Below are positions 45,268-55,296 of a stretch of 64,000 nucleotides of DNA, in pieces. This stretch comes from Methanocorpusculum sp. (GTDB lineage Archaea > Halobacteriota > Methanomicrobia > Methanomicrobiales > Methanocorpusculaceae): the NCBI GenBank assembly GCA_029987235.1, contig DALTWF010000006.1:3927-67926 (forward strand), in the 5' to 3' direction. A model generated the notes under the pieces. The model was not told where the DNA came from and made no database searches. It saw nothing but the letters and a program-made list of their open reading frames with translations. A program made the position numbers and the translations under genes. How positions within the stretch are numbered: the first letter of the stretch is position 1; each line of letters opens with the position of its first letter.

Positions 45268-46395
45268 TTATGCCTGATTCAGGAATGCAGCAATGCGTTT
45301 TTCAGCATTCTCATGCATGTTCATGTAGTAAAGTGAACATTCCTTCAGGTGCAGACTTTTCGTTCCAAGAATATAGTCCATAAGTTCATTGCCTGCAAAG
45401 AGTGATTTTACTGTTGTACAGACAACAACATTACGCTTTAAATCAAGCTGCGCATCGGCAAGTCCGGTTCCAAGAGTCTGCGTTCCGTCTTCGTTGGTTA
45501 TCATTGAACCTTTGTTTTCAGAAACGCCTGCATACGTTTCATCTGTCTTCCAGTTCAGCGGATTGATAACATACATGTTTTCATCCCAGACAAAGTTGTC
45601 AGTAACGGTTGCTCCCGGCTCTTCAACGGTCCATGATACAATTACACCGGTATCGGTTTCACCTGTGGCAGCTTTGAGATGCGGGTTTGCTGCAATATAC
45701 TCTTTCGTAACCGGGCAGCCGATTACATATGCTGCAACCATGTTCTTGTAGTATTCAGGGTGCTCTTTCATATACTCTGCAAGAATATAGCGGGTAGTAA
45801 ACGAACCCTGGGAATATGCTGCCAGAATAAACGGTCTTTCTCCGCCTTTGTTTGCATGTTCAAAGTAGTAATCAAGCGCTGCAAAAGCATCCTGTTTCGG
45901 AATTGTGCCGACCAGATTTGCGAATTCATCTGCAGTACACCCGGCAAGCACCTGCGGGGAAACCTGACGGTAATACGGGGCATACACATCGGTAATGCCT
46001 TCAAACTGGGAACCATCGTCAACATACTGTTTGTGTGCGTTTGCTCTCATTCCTGCATCATCAATCGGGGTGTAAAGGCAGGTTTTGTCATCCGCTGTTG
46101 CTGTCGGGTACAGGAAGAAGGTATCAACTGCATGTTCATGGGTTTGCGGATAATACATCCAGTTGTTCATATCAGAGTAATCAATCTTAACTGCTGATGC
46201 TGCCGCAATGTCTTTTTCGGTAATTTTCGGACTTGAGGCACGGAGTTCTTCAATAGTCATCTGGGATTCCTGGGTCGGCTCAGGCGTTGGTGTCGGAGTC
46301 GGCGTTGGTTGTACAGGCTGTGAAACACATCCTGCTGCCATAATGCAAAAAACCAGAACAAGAATAACTGTTCCGGTAAACAGTACTTTATTCAT
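45268..46395 (-). CDS. DUF3089 alpha/beta-hydrolase lipoprotein
   Basis: This 375-residue exported protein starts with a lipoprotein signal (VLVFCIMAAGC, lipobox AAGC) followed by a Pro-Thr spacer. The mature part matches DUF3089, a lipase-like family: DTFFLYPTATADDKTCLYTP, DDAGMRANAHKQ, APYYRQVSP, and the presumed nucleophile elbow in AAYSQGSFTTRYI. It should be anchored outside the membrane and hydrolyse an unknown ester or similar bond. A TATA-like CTATAAAT lies about 30 nt upstream of the ATG. The gene ends 149 nt from the convergent multi-TM gene. Confidence 0.82.
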   Translation of the reverse strand: MNKVLFTGTVILVLVFCIMAAGCVSQPVQPTPTPTPTPEPTQESQMTIEELRASSPKITEKDIAAASAVKIDYSDMNNWMYYPQTHEHAVDTFFLYPTATADDKTCLYTPIDDAGMRANAHKQYVDDGSQFEGITDVYAPYYRQVSPQVLAGCTADEFANLVGTIPKQDAFAALDYYFEHANKGGERPFILAAYSQGSFTTRYILAEYMKEHPEYYKNMVAAYVIGCPVTKEYIAANPHLKAATGETDTGVIVSWTVEEPGATVTDNFVWDENMYVINPLNWKTDETYAGVSENKGSMITNEDGTQTLGTGLADAQLDLKRNVVVCTTVKSLFAGNELMDYILGTKSLHLKECSLYYMNMHENAEKRIAAFLNQA

Positions 46396-46515
46396 AATAA
46401 ATTATAATGTTCTGAATAGATTTATAGGTATTGTACAGACCGGTACTGCACACCACCTCATTTCCGTTCAGACAGGTACAATTCCGGTAAAAAAAAGCAG
46501 GGATTTTTTCCCCCC

Positions 46516-48621
46516 TTACACTCTTCTGAGTACAACACATGCCGCAACAAGTCCTGCAAGAACTGCTGCAAGCGGGGCACAGGATTTCGGTGCTGCAGTC
46601 GGAAATCCGGTATTATGCGCAATTGTTACCGTATCATTTGCAGCAAAGTCCAGCACACTCAAAGACGTCGGAACTTCATCCTCAGTTGAAGAAATGGAGG
46701 TAATCTCATAATCCCAGTAGCAGTTATCTTCGTCAAGGTCAATAAGTACCAGGTCATTGATGGGGTTATCACTGAAGGCAAAGGACTTATCCGACATCTC
46801 CGATAAGATATATTCCGACTCATCAGACATGTAGTCAAGCAGCGGAGTAAACCGGTCGCCCTTTTTAATTTCCTCACTGCCCCAGAGATTCAGACGCGGA
46901 GTGGAGTCACTGCCCTCTGTTTCAGAGTTCACCGTTAAATCATAAACCTCTCCTGTTTTGTCATTGACATACGCCGTAAGATAAGACTGATAGGTGACAT
47001 CTTTTCCGTCAATGGTTCTTGTCATCTCGCCGTTGATGGTATAAACGGTTTGTACATCTCCGTTTTCGAGTTTGACCTCATCAAGATAAAGCGGCGTCAC
47101 CAGTACGGTCTTGTCCTTATTTTTCAGAACAAAAGCATTGCATTCCCAGTCATCACCGGTCTTATATTCGCCGTCGGGTAAAAATGCCCAGTTGGCATTT
47201 CCTTCGGTTTCTTTCAGTCCCTGTTCTGCTTTTTCCTGACCCACTATGTAAAATTTATCGCCGATACGATACAGGTGGTCAACATAAACCTCTGACTGAC
47301 CATGGTCATTTTTAATGACAAGTGTTCCGGGTGAGACAGATTTTACAGACGCTTCCTGTGTATAACCCCCTGCTCCGGTATCTGCCGAATAGGTGTACTC
47401 TGCATCATATTCACTGTTCAGAAGAGTTGCATACCCTTTAATGAACTCGGACCACCCTCCGTTGGACAAGGTCATTCTGCTGCCCACATCTTCCGGATAG
47501 AATTTCGCAACATTGGCAATGGCTAATCCGTTTGCATAATCATGTCCGCTATTTGATTTGGCAATTATGACACACTGCTCTACTGCATTCATCAGATTTA
47601 CAGCATTGTCTTTAATACTGCCCTCTGCAATACTGTTCAGAAGCCAGGAAAAGTCATAAAGATCCATAATATCTTCATCATCTCCACTGAATTTCTCAGT
47701 ATTGGAATAGATATAACCGAGAGCTTCCTGTGCATCGGAATCGGTTACCAGATTTTTAAGCGAGCCACCCACTTTGTCAATGCTGTATACAACATTGTCA
47801 ATTTTGCTTAAATCAATGAGCGAGTCTGTTTTTGATGCATCTCCGTCAGCAAGATACCTGTCGATGATAACTGATGCGATATCGACCGGATTCTTTGATG
47901 CAGACGGGGAAAGTGCTTGTGAAATACCGGTATAATCTAATCCGCTGCTCGGCTCGGTTTCTTCAGAGGCAAGCATGTAGTATCCATAGTTTTTAACCGT
48001 GTATGCTGCTTCAAGACTTGCCATATGGCAGGCGTCATAGATAATAATGTCGAACTTTTTATCAGTCAGTGAAAGCGCCTGTCCAATCTCATCGTTTGAA
48101 ATATTGTGACCTTTATTACCTATTCCGCTGTATCCTCCTCCGTGATCCCATAATATGAGATAACGGTGAGCATCGGAAAGACCGTGTTCTTTTGCATAGG
48201 TATTTGCATACCGGACGGCATCTTCAAGTCCTGCTTTTGAACCGGTCGGCGAGGGAAGCCTGGCAAGGACTGATGAGGTTACAGTTCCGTTGTCAGAACC
48301 GATTTTGCCGTCTGCAAGAAAATCATCGGCAAGTGTTACATAATCTGCAACTGCAGTTCCCGGATTCCAGCCCGTTTTTTCGGCACTTCCGTAGAATACA
48401 AGGAATTCGCCGCTTTCCGGATCCCATGTTCTGAGTAAATCAACCAGATTTGCTGTTGCTGCAGAACCCTTATCTTCAAGATCAACACCGATTATATAAA
48501 TCATAAGAAATACATCATCTGATGCAGCTGCAGCAGGTGCTGAAAATGCGGCAGCTGCGACAAGGACCGCAAGCACAGCCATGAGTGTTTTTACCGTTTT
48601 TGCTTTAGTTTCGGTATTCAC
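46516..48621 (-). CDS. Clostripain-family (C11) cysteine protease with signal peptide and C-terminal anchor
   Basis: This 701-residue surface protein has a signal peptide (TLMAVLAVLVAAAAFSAPA), a C11 protease domain with catalytic His in LILWDHGGGYSG and Cys in IIIYDACHMASLEAA, and a C-terminal tail made of a short motif, a hydrophobic helix and two arginines (PLAAVLAGLVAACVVLRR). This tripartite tail resembles PGF-CTERM-like sorting signals processed by archaeosortases. C11 enzymes cut after basic residues. The start is GTG 48621, with an AGGTGA ribosome site 6 nt upstream. The role is probably extracellular protein processing or nutrition. Confidence 0.83.
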   Translation of the reverse strand: MNTETKAKTVKTLMAVLAVLVAAAAFSAPAAAASDDVFLMIYIIGVDLEDKGSAATANLVDLLRTWDPESGEFLVFYGSAEKTGWNPGTAVADYVTLADDFLADGKIGSDNGTVTSSVLARLPSPTGSKAGLEDAVRYANTYAKEHGLSDAHRYLILWDHGGGYSGIGNKGHNISNDEIGQALSLTDKKFDIIIYDACHMASLEAAYTVKNYGYYMLASEETEPSSGLDYTGISQALSPSASKNPVDIASVIIDRYLADGDASKTDSLIDLSKIDNVVYSIDKVGGSLKNLVTDSDAQEALGYIYSNTEKFSGDDEDIMDLYDFSWLLNSIAEGSIKDNAVNLMNAVEQCVIIAKSNSGHDYANGLAIANVAKFYPEDVGSRMTLSNGGWSEFIKGYATLLNSEYDAEYTYSADTGAGGYTQEASVKSVSPGTLVIKNDHGQSEVYVDHLYRIGDKFYIVGQEKAEQGLKETEGNANWAFLPDGEYKTGDDWECNAFVLKNKDKTVLVTPLYLDEVKLENGDVQTVYTINGEMTRTIDGKDVTYQSYLTAYVNDKTGEVYDLTVNSETEGSDSTPRLNLWGSEEIKKGDRFTPLLDYMSDESEYILSEMSDKSFAFSDNPINDLVLIDLDEDNCYWDYEITSISSTEDEVPTSLSVLDFAANDTVTIAHNTGFPTAAPKSCAPLAAVLAGLVAACVVLRRV

Positions 48622-48700
48622 TTTGTATCACCTGTGATTATATTGGTGAAGGAAATATAAATAATCTATCAAAACAGGAGAGATAAAACAGATACTGCCT

Positions 48701-50722
48701 TTAAAAGACAGGCAGTTTCGGTTTATCTGAAAAGACCGCAAACGCAAGATAGAGGGAAAGAGACAGACATACCCCGTCTATAAGCAGCAGAACAAACCGT
48801 ACTTCAGGGAAATCCAGACATGCATTGTATATCATAATGCTGAATGCAGTACCGATAATCAAAAGAGACAGAAGAAGCTTTGAATATTTTCTTAATACTG
48901 CAAATATGCCGAGTATCATCAAAAGTAACGATGCTGCATACAGTGTTATTCCGTCACAGGTCAGGTCAAGGATGAACGCAAAAGCCGTTCCAAGGCATAT
49001 CACCGGTGTCAACCGCTTCTTGCCAATGAATAAGAGAAGGATACCGGTAATTAGCAGCATTCCGATTATTACTGTTTGTCCTGTATTCAGACTGGTTGTG
49101 TTCAGTATGTTCACATCGATTATTTCAGATACCAGCCATGAACAGATATACATTGCAATAAAGATATAAGCAAGTACTGAGCCGCATTTTCTGAAATCAA
49201 CCCCCTCATCAGAAGTAAGATATTTTTTCAGCGGGATGTTTGAGCGTTCCGAAGCATTGGCAACAGCAAGGTAGACAAGCAGAAGTGACTGCAGAACCAT
49301 GAGAATTACAGCGATGCATAATGCCGGAAAACTGGACTGGAAGAGTTCCAGTATGGATATTATGCCGAATAATCCGTTAATTCCTGCAAAAATATATTTG
49401 TGGCTGTTCTTTGATGTCAGAAGAATCAGTGCAAATATCAGGAGAAATACTCCTGATATGCCGTATGTCAGTGTATTTTCAGGAAACAGACCGGTAATGA
49501 GTATAAGAGCCGAGTTAAACAGACAGGTTACTGCAACTAAAACACGTTTTTGTAAGACGAGAAGGAGGATTGCACAGATTAAGAGGAATATGCCTGATGA
49601 TGTCCATGGGACAAGAATGCTGCTGTGTCCTGTCAGCAGATTTGCATATTCTGCAGGCAGACTCATTGTTTCAAGGAAGAGCAGGAAATAAGGTGTTGCC
49701 ATTAACAGAAATGCAAAGGCCGTAAGATAGTTGCGTACCAGGTGTTTTGCCTCTTCGCTCTTTGATGACAGAAGCGATTCATCTTTTTCTGCCGGGCAGA
49801 GTTCTTCTTTTTCTTCTACTGCTATAGACGAATTTTTCGTTATGGTGAAGTACATTCCCGGAATTACTAAAACCAGTGCTGCAAGAAATGCGGGTGTCGG
49901 CATTTCAGAATAGATGAGGAAGGAGAGTACTACGCCTATTACCGGCGCAAATCCTGATATTGCTCCGGATTTGGCCGCTCCGAGTTTTCTCTGGGCATAA
50001 AGAAGGAAGAATGTAATCATCCCGTAAATGCCTGCACCAAGAAGGAGTAACATGATAATCTGAGTGATGTCAGGCAGGGAATTGCCCAGGGCAAAGGCTG
50101 TAATAAACGCGATTACTGCAATTCCGAGACCTTTTATCAATGCTGTTTCAACCGGGTTTCTTTCGGAAACCAGTTTCATGAAGTTATAGGAAAAACCGTA
50201 ACCTATAGTACTTATAATAATAAGGAGAGCTCCTATTGAAAAGGAAAACGTACTGATGTCGGATACGGATAAGGCAACTGCTCCAAGTGTGGTGAAGATA
50301 ATTCCTATGCCGAGTCGTTTGGATATTTTTTCTTTAAAAATGAAGAAGGCGATAACAGCGGTTGCAACGGTTGTCAGATTGGCAAGAACGGAAGAGGTTG
50401 CAGCAGATGTTCCGGCTATTCCGAGATTAAGCAGAATCGACCCGGCAGCCCCTGCTGCTACAACACCGAACAGTTTCAGAAAATCTTCTTTTCGTACATG
50501 GCGGGTTTTATCCATCAGCGGGGTTTTCCAGCCGAACAGAGCAATAAATACCATTACCAGTCCTGCACCAAGCTGAATAAAGGCGGTTGCCATAACAGGG
50601 TCGGTGCCGGTTATCAGCAGTTTTGTCAGCGGGTATTTTAAGCCGCTGAACAGTGCTGCAATAAGAGCACAGACAACAGCAATGGTATAGAGATTTTTCG
50701 TGGTTGTGCTGATTTTGGACAT
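48701..50722 (-). CDS. EamA (DMT) transporter fused to the repeated multi-TM module (second copy)
   Basis: This 673-residue paralogue of 41999-44023 has the same order: an N-terminal EamA transporter (KRLGIGIIFTTLGAVAL, AKSGAISGFAPVIGVVLSFL), an acidic loop, then two multi-TM repeats ending YLAVANASERSNIPLKKYL and YLAFAVFSDKPKLPVF, with the linker DFRKCGSVLAYI. An AGGAAG ribosome site precedes the ATG. It lies 93 nt after the solute-binding lipoprotein on the same strand. The two fusions lie ~5 kb apart in opposite orientation, flanking the hydrolase and protease genes. Confidence 0.78.
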   Translation of the reverse strand: MSKISTTTKNLYTIAVVCALIAALFSGLKYPLTKLLITGTDPVMATAFIQLGAGLVMVFIALFGWKTPLMDKTRHVRKEDFLKLFGVVAAGAAGSILLNLGIAGTSAATSSVLANLTTVATAVIAFFIFKEKISKRLGIGIIFTTLGAVALSVSDISTFSFSIGALLIIISTIGYGFSYNFMKLVSERNPVETALIKGLGIAVIAFITAFALGNSLPDITQIIMLLLLGAGIYGMITFFLLYAQRKLGAAKSGAISGFAPVIGVVLSFLIYSEMPTPAFLAALVLVIPGMYFTITKNSSIAVEEKEELCPAEKDESLLSSKSEEAKHLVRNYLTAFAFLLMATPYFLLFLETMSLPAEYANLLTGHSSILVPWTSSGIFLLICAILLLVLQKRVLVAVTCLFNSALILITGLFPENTLTYGISGVFLLIFALILLTSKNSHKYIFAGINGLFGIISILELFQSSFPALCIAVILMVLQSLLLVYLAVANASERSNIPLKKYLTSDEGVDFRKCGSVLAYIFIAMYICSWLVSEIIDVNILNTTSLNTGQTVIIGMLLITGILLLFIGKKRLTPVICLGTAFAFILDLTCDGITLYAASLLLMILGIFAVLRKYSKLLLSLLIIGTAFSIMIYNACLDFPEVRFVLLLIDGVCLSLSLYLAFAVFSDKPKLPVF

Positions 50723-50815
50723 TTCGGCTTCCTGACGGTTTTAGATTCGGTATGAAAAAATGTATGTGTTTTTTCATCTCTTTCAGAAGAAAAAAAAGAG
50801 ATTGGTTCACCTGCC

Positions 50816-52144
50816 TTACTCGTGCAGAATACTGTTTTTGTATCCTTCATCGATTGCCGCATTGCAGTTTTTGTCAATTGCTTCTGCCGCTTTTTCGGGC
50901 GTCAGTCTGCCGGATAAGAGGTCATGCATTACCGGATAGAATGCTGCACGCACACCGACCCAGTTCGGGTTGTTTCCGGTATAATCCACCACACGCTCTG
51001 CATTCTTTGCAAACGCTTCACCGAGGAAAATCTGCGGTCCGTATTCGTTTGCAACGGAATTCAGACATGGAATGCCGGCTGATGCGTAATCTCTCCATTC
51101 CTTGTTTGCATAGATGTAGGAGATGAAATCCTTAACCACTTCGAGTTTTTTCGCATCGCCGTTGTCAAATGCCATAAATCCTTCAATAAAGACCGAGGAA
51201 AGTCCTTTTCCGTCAGCAGACGGGAAGTTGACAAAGCCCATATCTTTGCTGTTCACTGTATCAACAAATCCCGAGTTGAAGATGTAGAATGCCAGCTGAT
51301 TATTGTTAAACAGCACCTGATTGTCTAAAATCTCAAGTATTTCAGCATGCTTCGGATACCAGCCCTTTGCATTACCGTCTGAAATCCATTTAAGTGAGGC
51401 GATACCTTCAGGCGTATTCATGTTGAAATGACCGGATTCATCAAAAACATCCGCACCGTTTGCCCGCAGTAAAATAAGGACGTGTGCATCGCCCTGGTTG
51501 TTTTTCGCATACATCAGATATGGGTAACATCCTTGCGGAAGTTTTTCAGCTAATGTGTCAAGAATATCTTCCCATTCCTCAAGCGTCCAGTTCTGAATCT
51601 CAACTTTATCCGAGATATATTTCTCAAGACCGGCCTGCCGGAAGAGGTCCTTGTTGTAGGACAGGATGTTTTCGAGGCAGAAGAACGGAAGCAGATAGGT
51701 TTTGCCGTTTTCTGCCTGCGATATCTTCCAGAATGACGGACTGACATCGTTTCTCAGTTCATCGGTGATGACATCATCAAGCGGTACTGCATAACCATCG
51801 TGGATAAACGAGGCGAAATTATTGTAGCCGCCAACAATCAAATCAGCCGCTTTTTTCGTTCCGTAGCAGTCCTGGATGTTTCTTTCATGCTCAGTCTGCT
51901 CAAAAGTGATAATGTCTGCATGCACATCATATTTTGTGTACTGCTCTGCAAACGCCTTCCATGCTTTATCAATGAAATCAGTCGTTGACCTGCAGTCCGG
52001 GTCTGTAAGCGGAATGCAGGTGTGTGTCGGGATTTTAATTATGACATTGACATGTTCTTTTTCGGCAATGCAGCCGGCGGATGCTGCAAATATACAGATT
52101 ATAAGCAGTGCTGCAATAAGTATCAGGGTGTGTTTTTCTTTCAT
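50816..52144 (-). CDS. Extracellular solute-binding lipoprotein (family 1 type)
   Basis: This 442-residue lipoprotein (signal LLIICIFAASAGC) resembles carbohydrate-type ABC binding proteins: TYLLPFFCLENILSYNKDLF, NWTLEEWEDILDTLAEKL and AFYIFNSGFVDTV follow the family order. No ABC permease or ATPase is adjacent. Instead its start overlaps the stop of a hybrid histidine kinase by 4 nt, so it probably serves as a ligand sensor for that kinase rather than as a transport component. Its ligand is unknown. Confidence 0.78.
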   Translation of the reverse strand: MKEKHTLILIAALLIICIFAASAGCIAEKEHVNVIIKIPTHTCIPLTDPDCRSTTDFIDKAWKAFAEQYTKYDVHADIITFEQTEHERNIQDCYGTKKAADLIVGGYNNFASFIHDGYAVPLDDVITDELRNDVSPSFWKISQAENGKTYLLPFFCLENILSYNKDLFRQAGLEKYISDKVEIQNWTLEEWEDILDTLAEKLPQGCYPYLMYAKNNQGDAHVLILLRANGADVFDESGHFNMNTPEGIASLKWISDGNAKGWYPKHAEILEILDNQVLFNNNQLAFYIFNSGFVDTVNSKDMGFVNFPSADGKGLSSVFIEGFMAFDNGDAKKLEVVKDFISYIYANKEWRDYASAGIPCLNSVANEYGPQIFLGEAFAKNAERVVDYTGNNPNWVGVRAAFYPVMHDLLSGRLTPEKAAEAIDKNCNAAIDEGYKNSILHE

Positions 52145-54297
52145 TTTTTAGTTACCTCATTGAGTTTGTCCATTAACAGACGGATGTCGACCGGTTTGGT
52201 TATGAAATCGTTCATTCCTGCCTCAAATGCTTTCATCTTGTCTTCTTCGAAGGTGTTTGCGGTGCAGGCAAAGATATAGACCGATTTTGCGTCTTCTCTG
52301 TCAAGAGCACGGATTTTGGCCGTTGCCTCGTATCCGTTCATTACCGGCATCTGAATATCCATCAGAATGACATTGTAGACATTGGGTTCTGAATCATGGA
52401 ATTTCTGCACTGCCTCTTCTCCGTTTACGACATGGTCAACCGGGATATTTTCATCCTCAAAGAGTTCCATGAGGATTTCCGCATTGATTTCATTGTCTTC
52501 GGCAAGGAGAATGTGCAGTTTTGAAGTATCAATTGCAGGAAGGGATTCTTTTACCTTTACCGCTTCTTTTACCTCGTTTGCATCAGCAATCTTTGACGGA
52601 ATGACAACGGTAAAGGTTGAACCGGCACCAGGTTCGCTTTCGACCGAAATATCGCCGCCCATCGCTTTTGCAAGACGATAGGAGATTGCCATGCCAAGAC
52701 CGGTACCTTTCTGACTCTGTTCGTTTGCCGAGCGGTCCTGCGTGAATTCATCAAAAATCTTTTCGCAGAACTCTTTGCTCATGCCGCGCCCGGTATCAGC
52801 AATAATAAATTTTGTGGTTACTTCGGCGTCGCCTGTTTTTTCCTGGGTAACAGTAAAGGTAACGGTTCCGTTTTCCGGTGTAAATTTGGAGGCATTGCCC
52901 AAAATGTTAATCAGAATCTGCTTTACCGGGCGTTCGTCAATGTACACGCTCGGGAAGGGGAGTGTGTGTACCGGGACGAAGTTTATGCCGCGTTTTTCCA
53001 TTACACCGTGTTCTATCGAGACGACATGGTCGACCAGCACTTCAAGCGAGGTCGGACGCGGGTTTATCTCGACTTTCCCGGCATCAAGTTTTGAGATATC
53101 CAAAATATCATTTACAAGACTTAAGAGATACTGTGCAGACTGATCCATTTTTTCGACATCATCATTGACGCGTATGGGGTCGTCTTTATGGAGTTTGGCA
53201 AGCTGAATCAGACCGATAATGCCATTGAGCGGTGTCCGGATTTCATGGCTCATATTGGAGAGGAATTCGGCACGGGCCTTTGCTTCAGCGCGTGCGTTGA
53301 TTGAAGCATAGGTTGCTCTGTAGAAGAAGATGATAATAACAATAAACACAATGCAGATTACGATAAGGAAACCTATGGTGAGGAATTTGAATGAGTTACT
53401 TTGTTTATAGTACACATCTGCCGGAATCTCAACAATGCTGTACCATCCATTCAGGGAAAGCGGTCGGATATTTATGATGTGCTCTTCTGTTTGTCCTGCG
53501 CGGGTGTACAGGGCTTTTGTGGTGACAGCGTTTCCTTCTTCAGCGGCTTTTTCAAATGCATCAATATTTCCTTCAATTACCATTTCTCCGCTGTCAATGA
53601 CATCATTGAGGTTGATGCGTTCGGTATATGTGTGAGAGCCGAAGTTTCTGTTAAAGAGATAGTTTCCTTCGCTGTCGATAAGCGAGGTGTATCCTTCTCC
53701 TTTGAAGGATTCCATGGACAGGACATTTTCCAATGCACTGACAGGTCCTGAAACCATTATACCGATATAATGCACACCGTCAACGGTAATATCAATCTTT
53801 TTGCCGTGAATCAGCAACTGGCGGTAATTTTCCACATGGGTGTCCAGGTTTGCATCATACCGTACGATAAATGCATCAGCATCTGCATGTTTTTCAAAAA
53901 GCTTGTATTCGTATGGATATTTTACAATATCTCCGTTTGGATAATAGACGTTTCCTTTGTCGTCAAGGAGCATGAGGTTGACGTTGCTGTCTGTCAGGGA
54001 ACTTTCAAAATAGAGGTTATCCAAAACATCCTGTGTTGTTTTGGAATGGTGTTCGATATTTGCGGCAAACCGGTCAAGGTTTGTCATGGTGTCTGAGATA
54101 TAGGTGTTGAGGGTGATTGCCTGCTGGGCGGAGATTTCTTCGGTATTTTCGACTATGTCAGCATAAATCGATTTATCGTAGATAGCGATGTACCCTGCGG
54201 TAATCCCGGCAAACAGTGCGACAATTAAGACAATGATACCTATCAGTGTCGGAATCTGCTTTTTGTCCTGGGATTTCATCAGATTCTCACCCCGCAT
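52141..54297 (-). CDS. Hybrid sensor histidine kinase with extracellular Cache-like domain and receiver
   Basis: This 718-residue protein has a membrane segment (LIGIIVLIVALFAGITAGYI), a ~280-residue extracellular Cache-like sensor, a second membrane segment (FLIVICIVFIVIIIFFY), HisKA with the phospho-His in SHEIRTPLNGIIGL, an HATPase domain (NILGNASKFT, DTGRGM, GTGLGMAI), and a C-terminal receiver with phospho-Asp in VILMDIQMPVMNG and Lys in TKPVD. All catalytic residues are intact. ATG 54297 has an AGGAGGA site ahead of it; GTG 54315 and ATG 54279 are alternatives. A run of 11 G lies just upstream. The bacterial-type architecture suggests transfer. It overlaps the downstream binding-protein gene by 4 nt. 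Confidence 0.88.
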   Translation of the reverse strand: MRGENLMKSQDKKQIPTLIGIIVLIVALFAGITAGYIAIYDKSIYADIVENTEEISAQQAITLNTYISDTMTNLDRFAANIEHHSKTTQDVLDNLYFESSLTDSNVNLMLLDDKGNVYYPNGDIVKYPYEYKLFEKHADADAFIVRYDANLDTHVENYRQLLIHGKKIDITVDGVHYIGIMVSGPVSALENVLSMESFKGEGYTSLIDSEGNYLFNRNFGSHTYTERINLNDVIDSGEMVIEGNIDAFEKAAEEGNAVTTKALYTRAGQTEEHIINIRPLSLNGWYSIVEIPADVYYKQSNSFKFLTIGFLIVICIVFIVIIIFFYRATYASINARAEAKARAEFLSNMSHEIRTPLNGIIGLIQLAKLHKDDPIRVNDDVEKMDQSAQYLLSLVNDILDISKLDAGKVEINPRPTSLEVLVDHVVSIEHGVMEKRGINFVPVHTLPFPSVYIDERPVKQILINILGNASKFTPENGTVTFTVTQEKTGDAEVTTKFIIADTGRGMSKEFCEKIFDEFTQDRSANEQSQKGTGLGMAISYRLAKAMGGDISVESEPGAGSTFTVVIPSKIADANEVKEAVKVKESLPAIDTSKLHILLAEDNEINAEILMELFEDENIPVDHVVNGEEAVQKFHDSEPNVYNVILMDIQMPVMNGYEATAKIRALDREDAKSVYIFACTANTFEEDKMKAFEAGMNDFITKPVDIRLLMDKLNEVTKK

Positions 54298-54316
54298 AGT
54301 ATCTTCCTCCTGCACA

Positions 54317-54327
54317 GGGGGGGGGGG
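54317..54327. repeat. Homopolymer of 11 G upstream of the kinase ribosome site
   Basis: Eleven consecutive G (C on the coding strand) end about 6 nt ahead of the AGGAGGA ribosome site of the hybrid kinase. Such tracts can slip during replication and alter expression. Confidence 0.7.
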
Positions 54328-54441
54328 AGTTTCGAGTAGAGTCGTCAGTTTTTTTCACAGGCCTTTTTCTCTTCCCTATTGATAAATATGAATATTTGTT
54401 TTTGAATATAATAAATATATGGTTAAAAAAGGAGGTTCCTT

Positions 54442-55215
54442 TTAATTGAGGTATTTTTTGTTTATTGCGTCAATCGTACCGTCTGCAAGGAATTTATCAA
54501 CGGCTGCATTGATTTTATCCAGAAGTCCGGTGTTGCCCTTTTGTACTGCAATGCCGTAGTCCTCGGTTGCTGATTTGTCATCAAGTGCTTTGAAGTGCGG
54601 GTTTTCTGAAAGGATGGTTTTGGTCATCTCATTGTCAAAGACGATACAGTCAATTTCACCGGAGTTTAATTCACGTACGGCATCTTCTATCTGTTCATAG
54701 GAGACGATTTTCTTTGCGATACTGCCGTAACTCGTTTTTACCATGCTTTCGCCGGTGGTCCCTGATTTGACACCGATGGTTTTTCCTGCTATGTCTTTGA
54801 GCGATGCAAGGTTTACTCCTTTTTCAGGATTGTAAATAAAGGACTGCCAGGTGGTTGTGTAGGGGTGAGAGAAGTCAACGGTTTGTGCACGTTCGGCGGT
54901 TATGGTAATTCCGGCAATGCCCATGTCGATATCGCCTGATCTGACCGCGGGAAGTATTGATTTGAAGGGAAGGTCTTCAAATGCGGGCTGCATGCCGATT
55001 TCATCGCAGATGGCTTTTGCTATGTCGATATCGATTCCAACGAGGTTTCCGTTTTCATCATAATAATTGTATGCGCCGATTTCCGTGTTGACGGCAATAA
55101 GCAGTACGGGTTTGGTTTCGGAAACGGGCTCTGTTACGCAGCCGGCTGAAAGGAGAACTGCTGTAAGAAGAAGGGCTGTGCACAGGATAATGGCTTTTCG
55201 GATAATGCGTCTCAC
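54442..55215 (-). CDS. Amino-acid-type solute-binding lipoprotein (SBP_bac_3), copy A
   Basis: This protein of about 257 residues has a lipoprotein signal (ALLLTAVLLSAGC) and an SBP_bac_3 domain: LIAVNTEIGAYNYYDENGNL, GIDIDIAKAICDEIG, DMGIAGITITAERA and the C-terminal GTIDAINKKYL. GTG 55215 is preferred over a longer frame to 55281, because a TATA-like ATTATATAAT lies at 55241-55250, about 30 nt upstream, and its paralogue begins with the same GAAGTGAG context. It lacks a permease partner. It is the product of a tandem duplication with the next upstream gene. Confidence 0.8.
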   Translation of the reverse strand: MRRIIRKAIILCTALLLTAVLLSAGCVTEPVSETKPVLLIAVNTEIGAYNYYDENGNLVGIDIDIAKAICDEIGMQPAFEDLPFKSILPAVRSGDIDMGIAGITITAERAQTVDFSHPYTTTWQSFIYNPEKGVNLASLKDIAGKTIGVKSGTTGESMVKTSYGSIAKKIVSYEQIEDAVRELNSGEIDCIVFDNEMTKTILSENPHFKALDDKSATEDYGIAVQKGNTGLLDKINAAVDKFLADGTIDAINKKYLN

Positions 55216-55296
55216 TTCCGCCTTGTGATATTTTTGAGATATTATATAATATGATTTAGCAGTATATATACTATGCGGCAATAAATAGTATCTATT

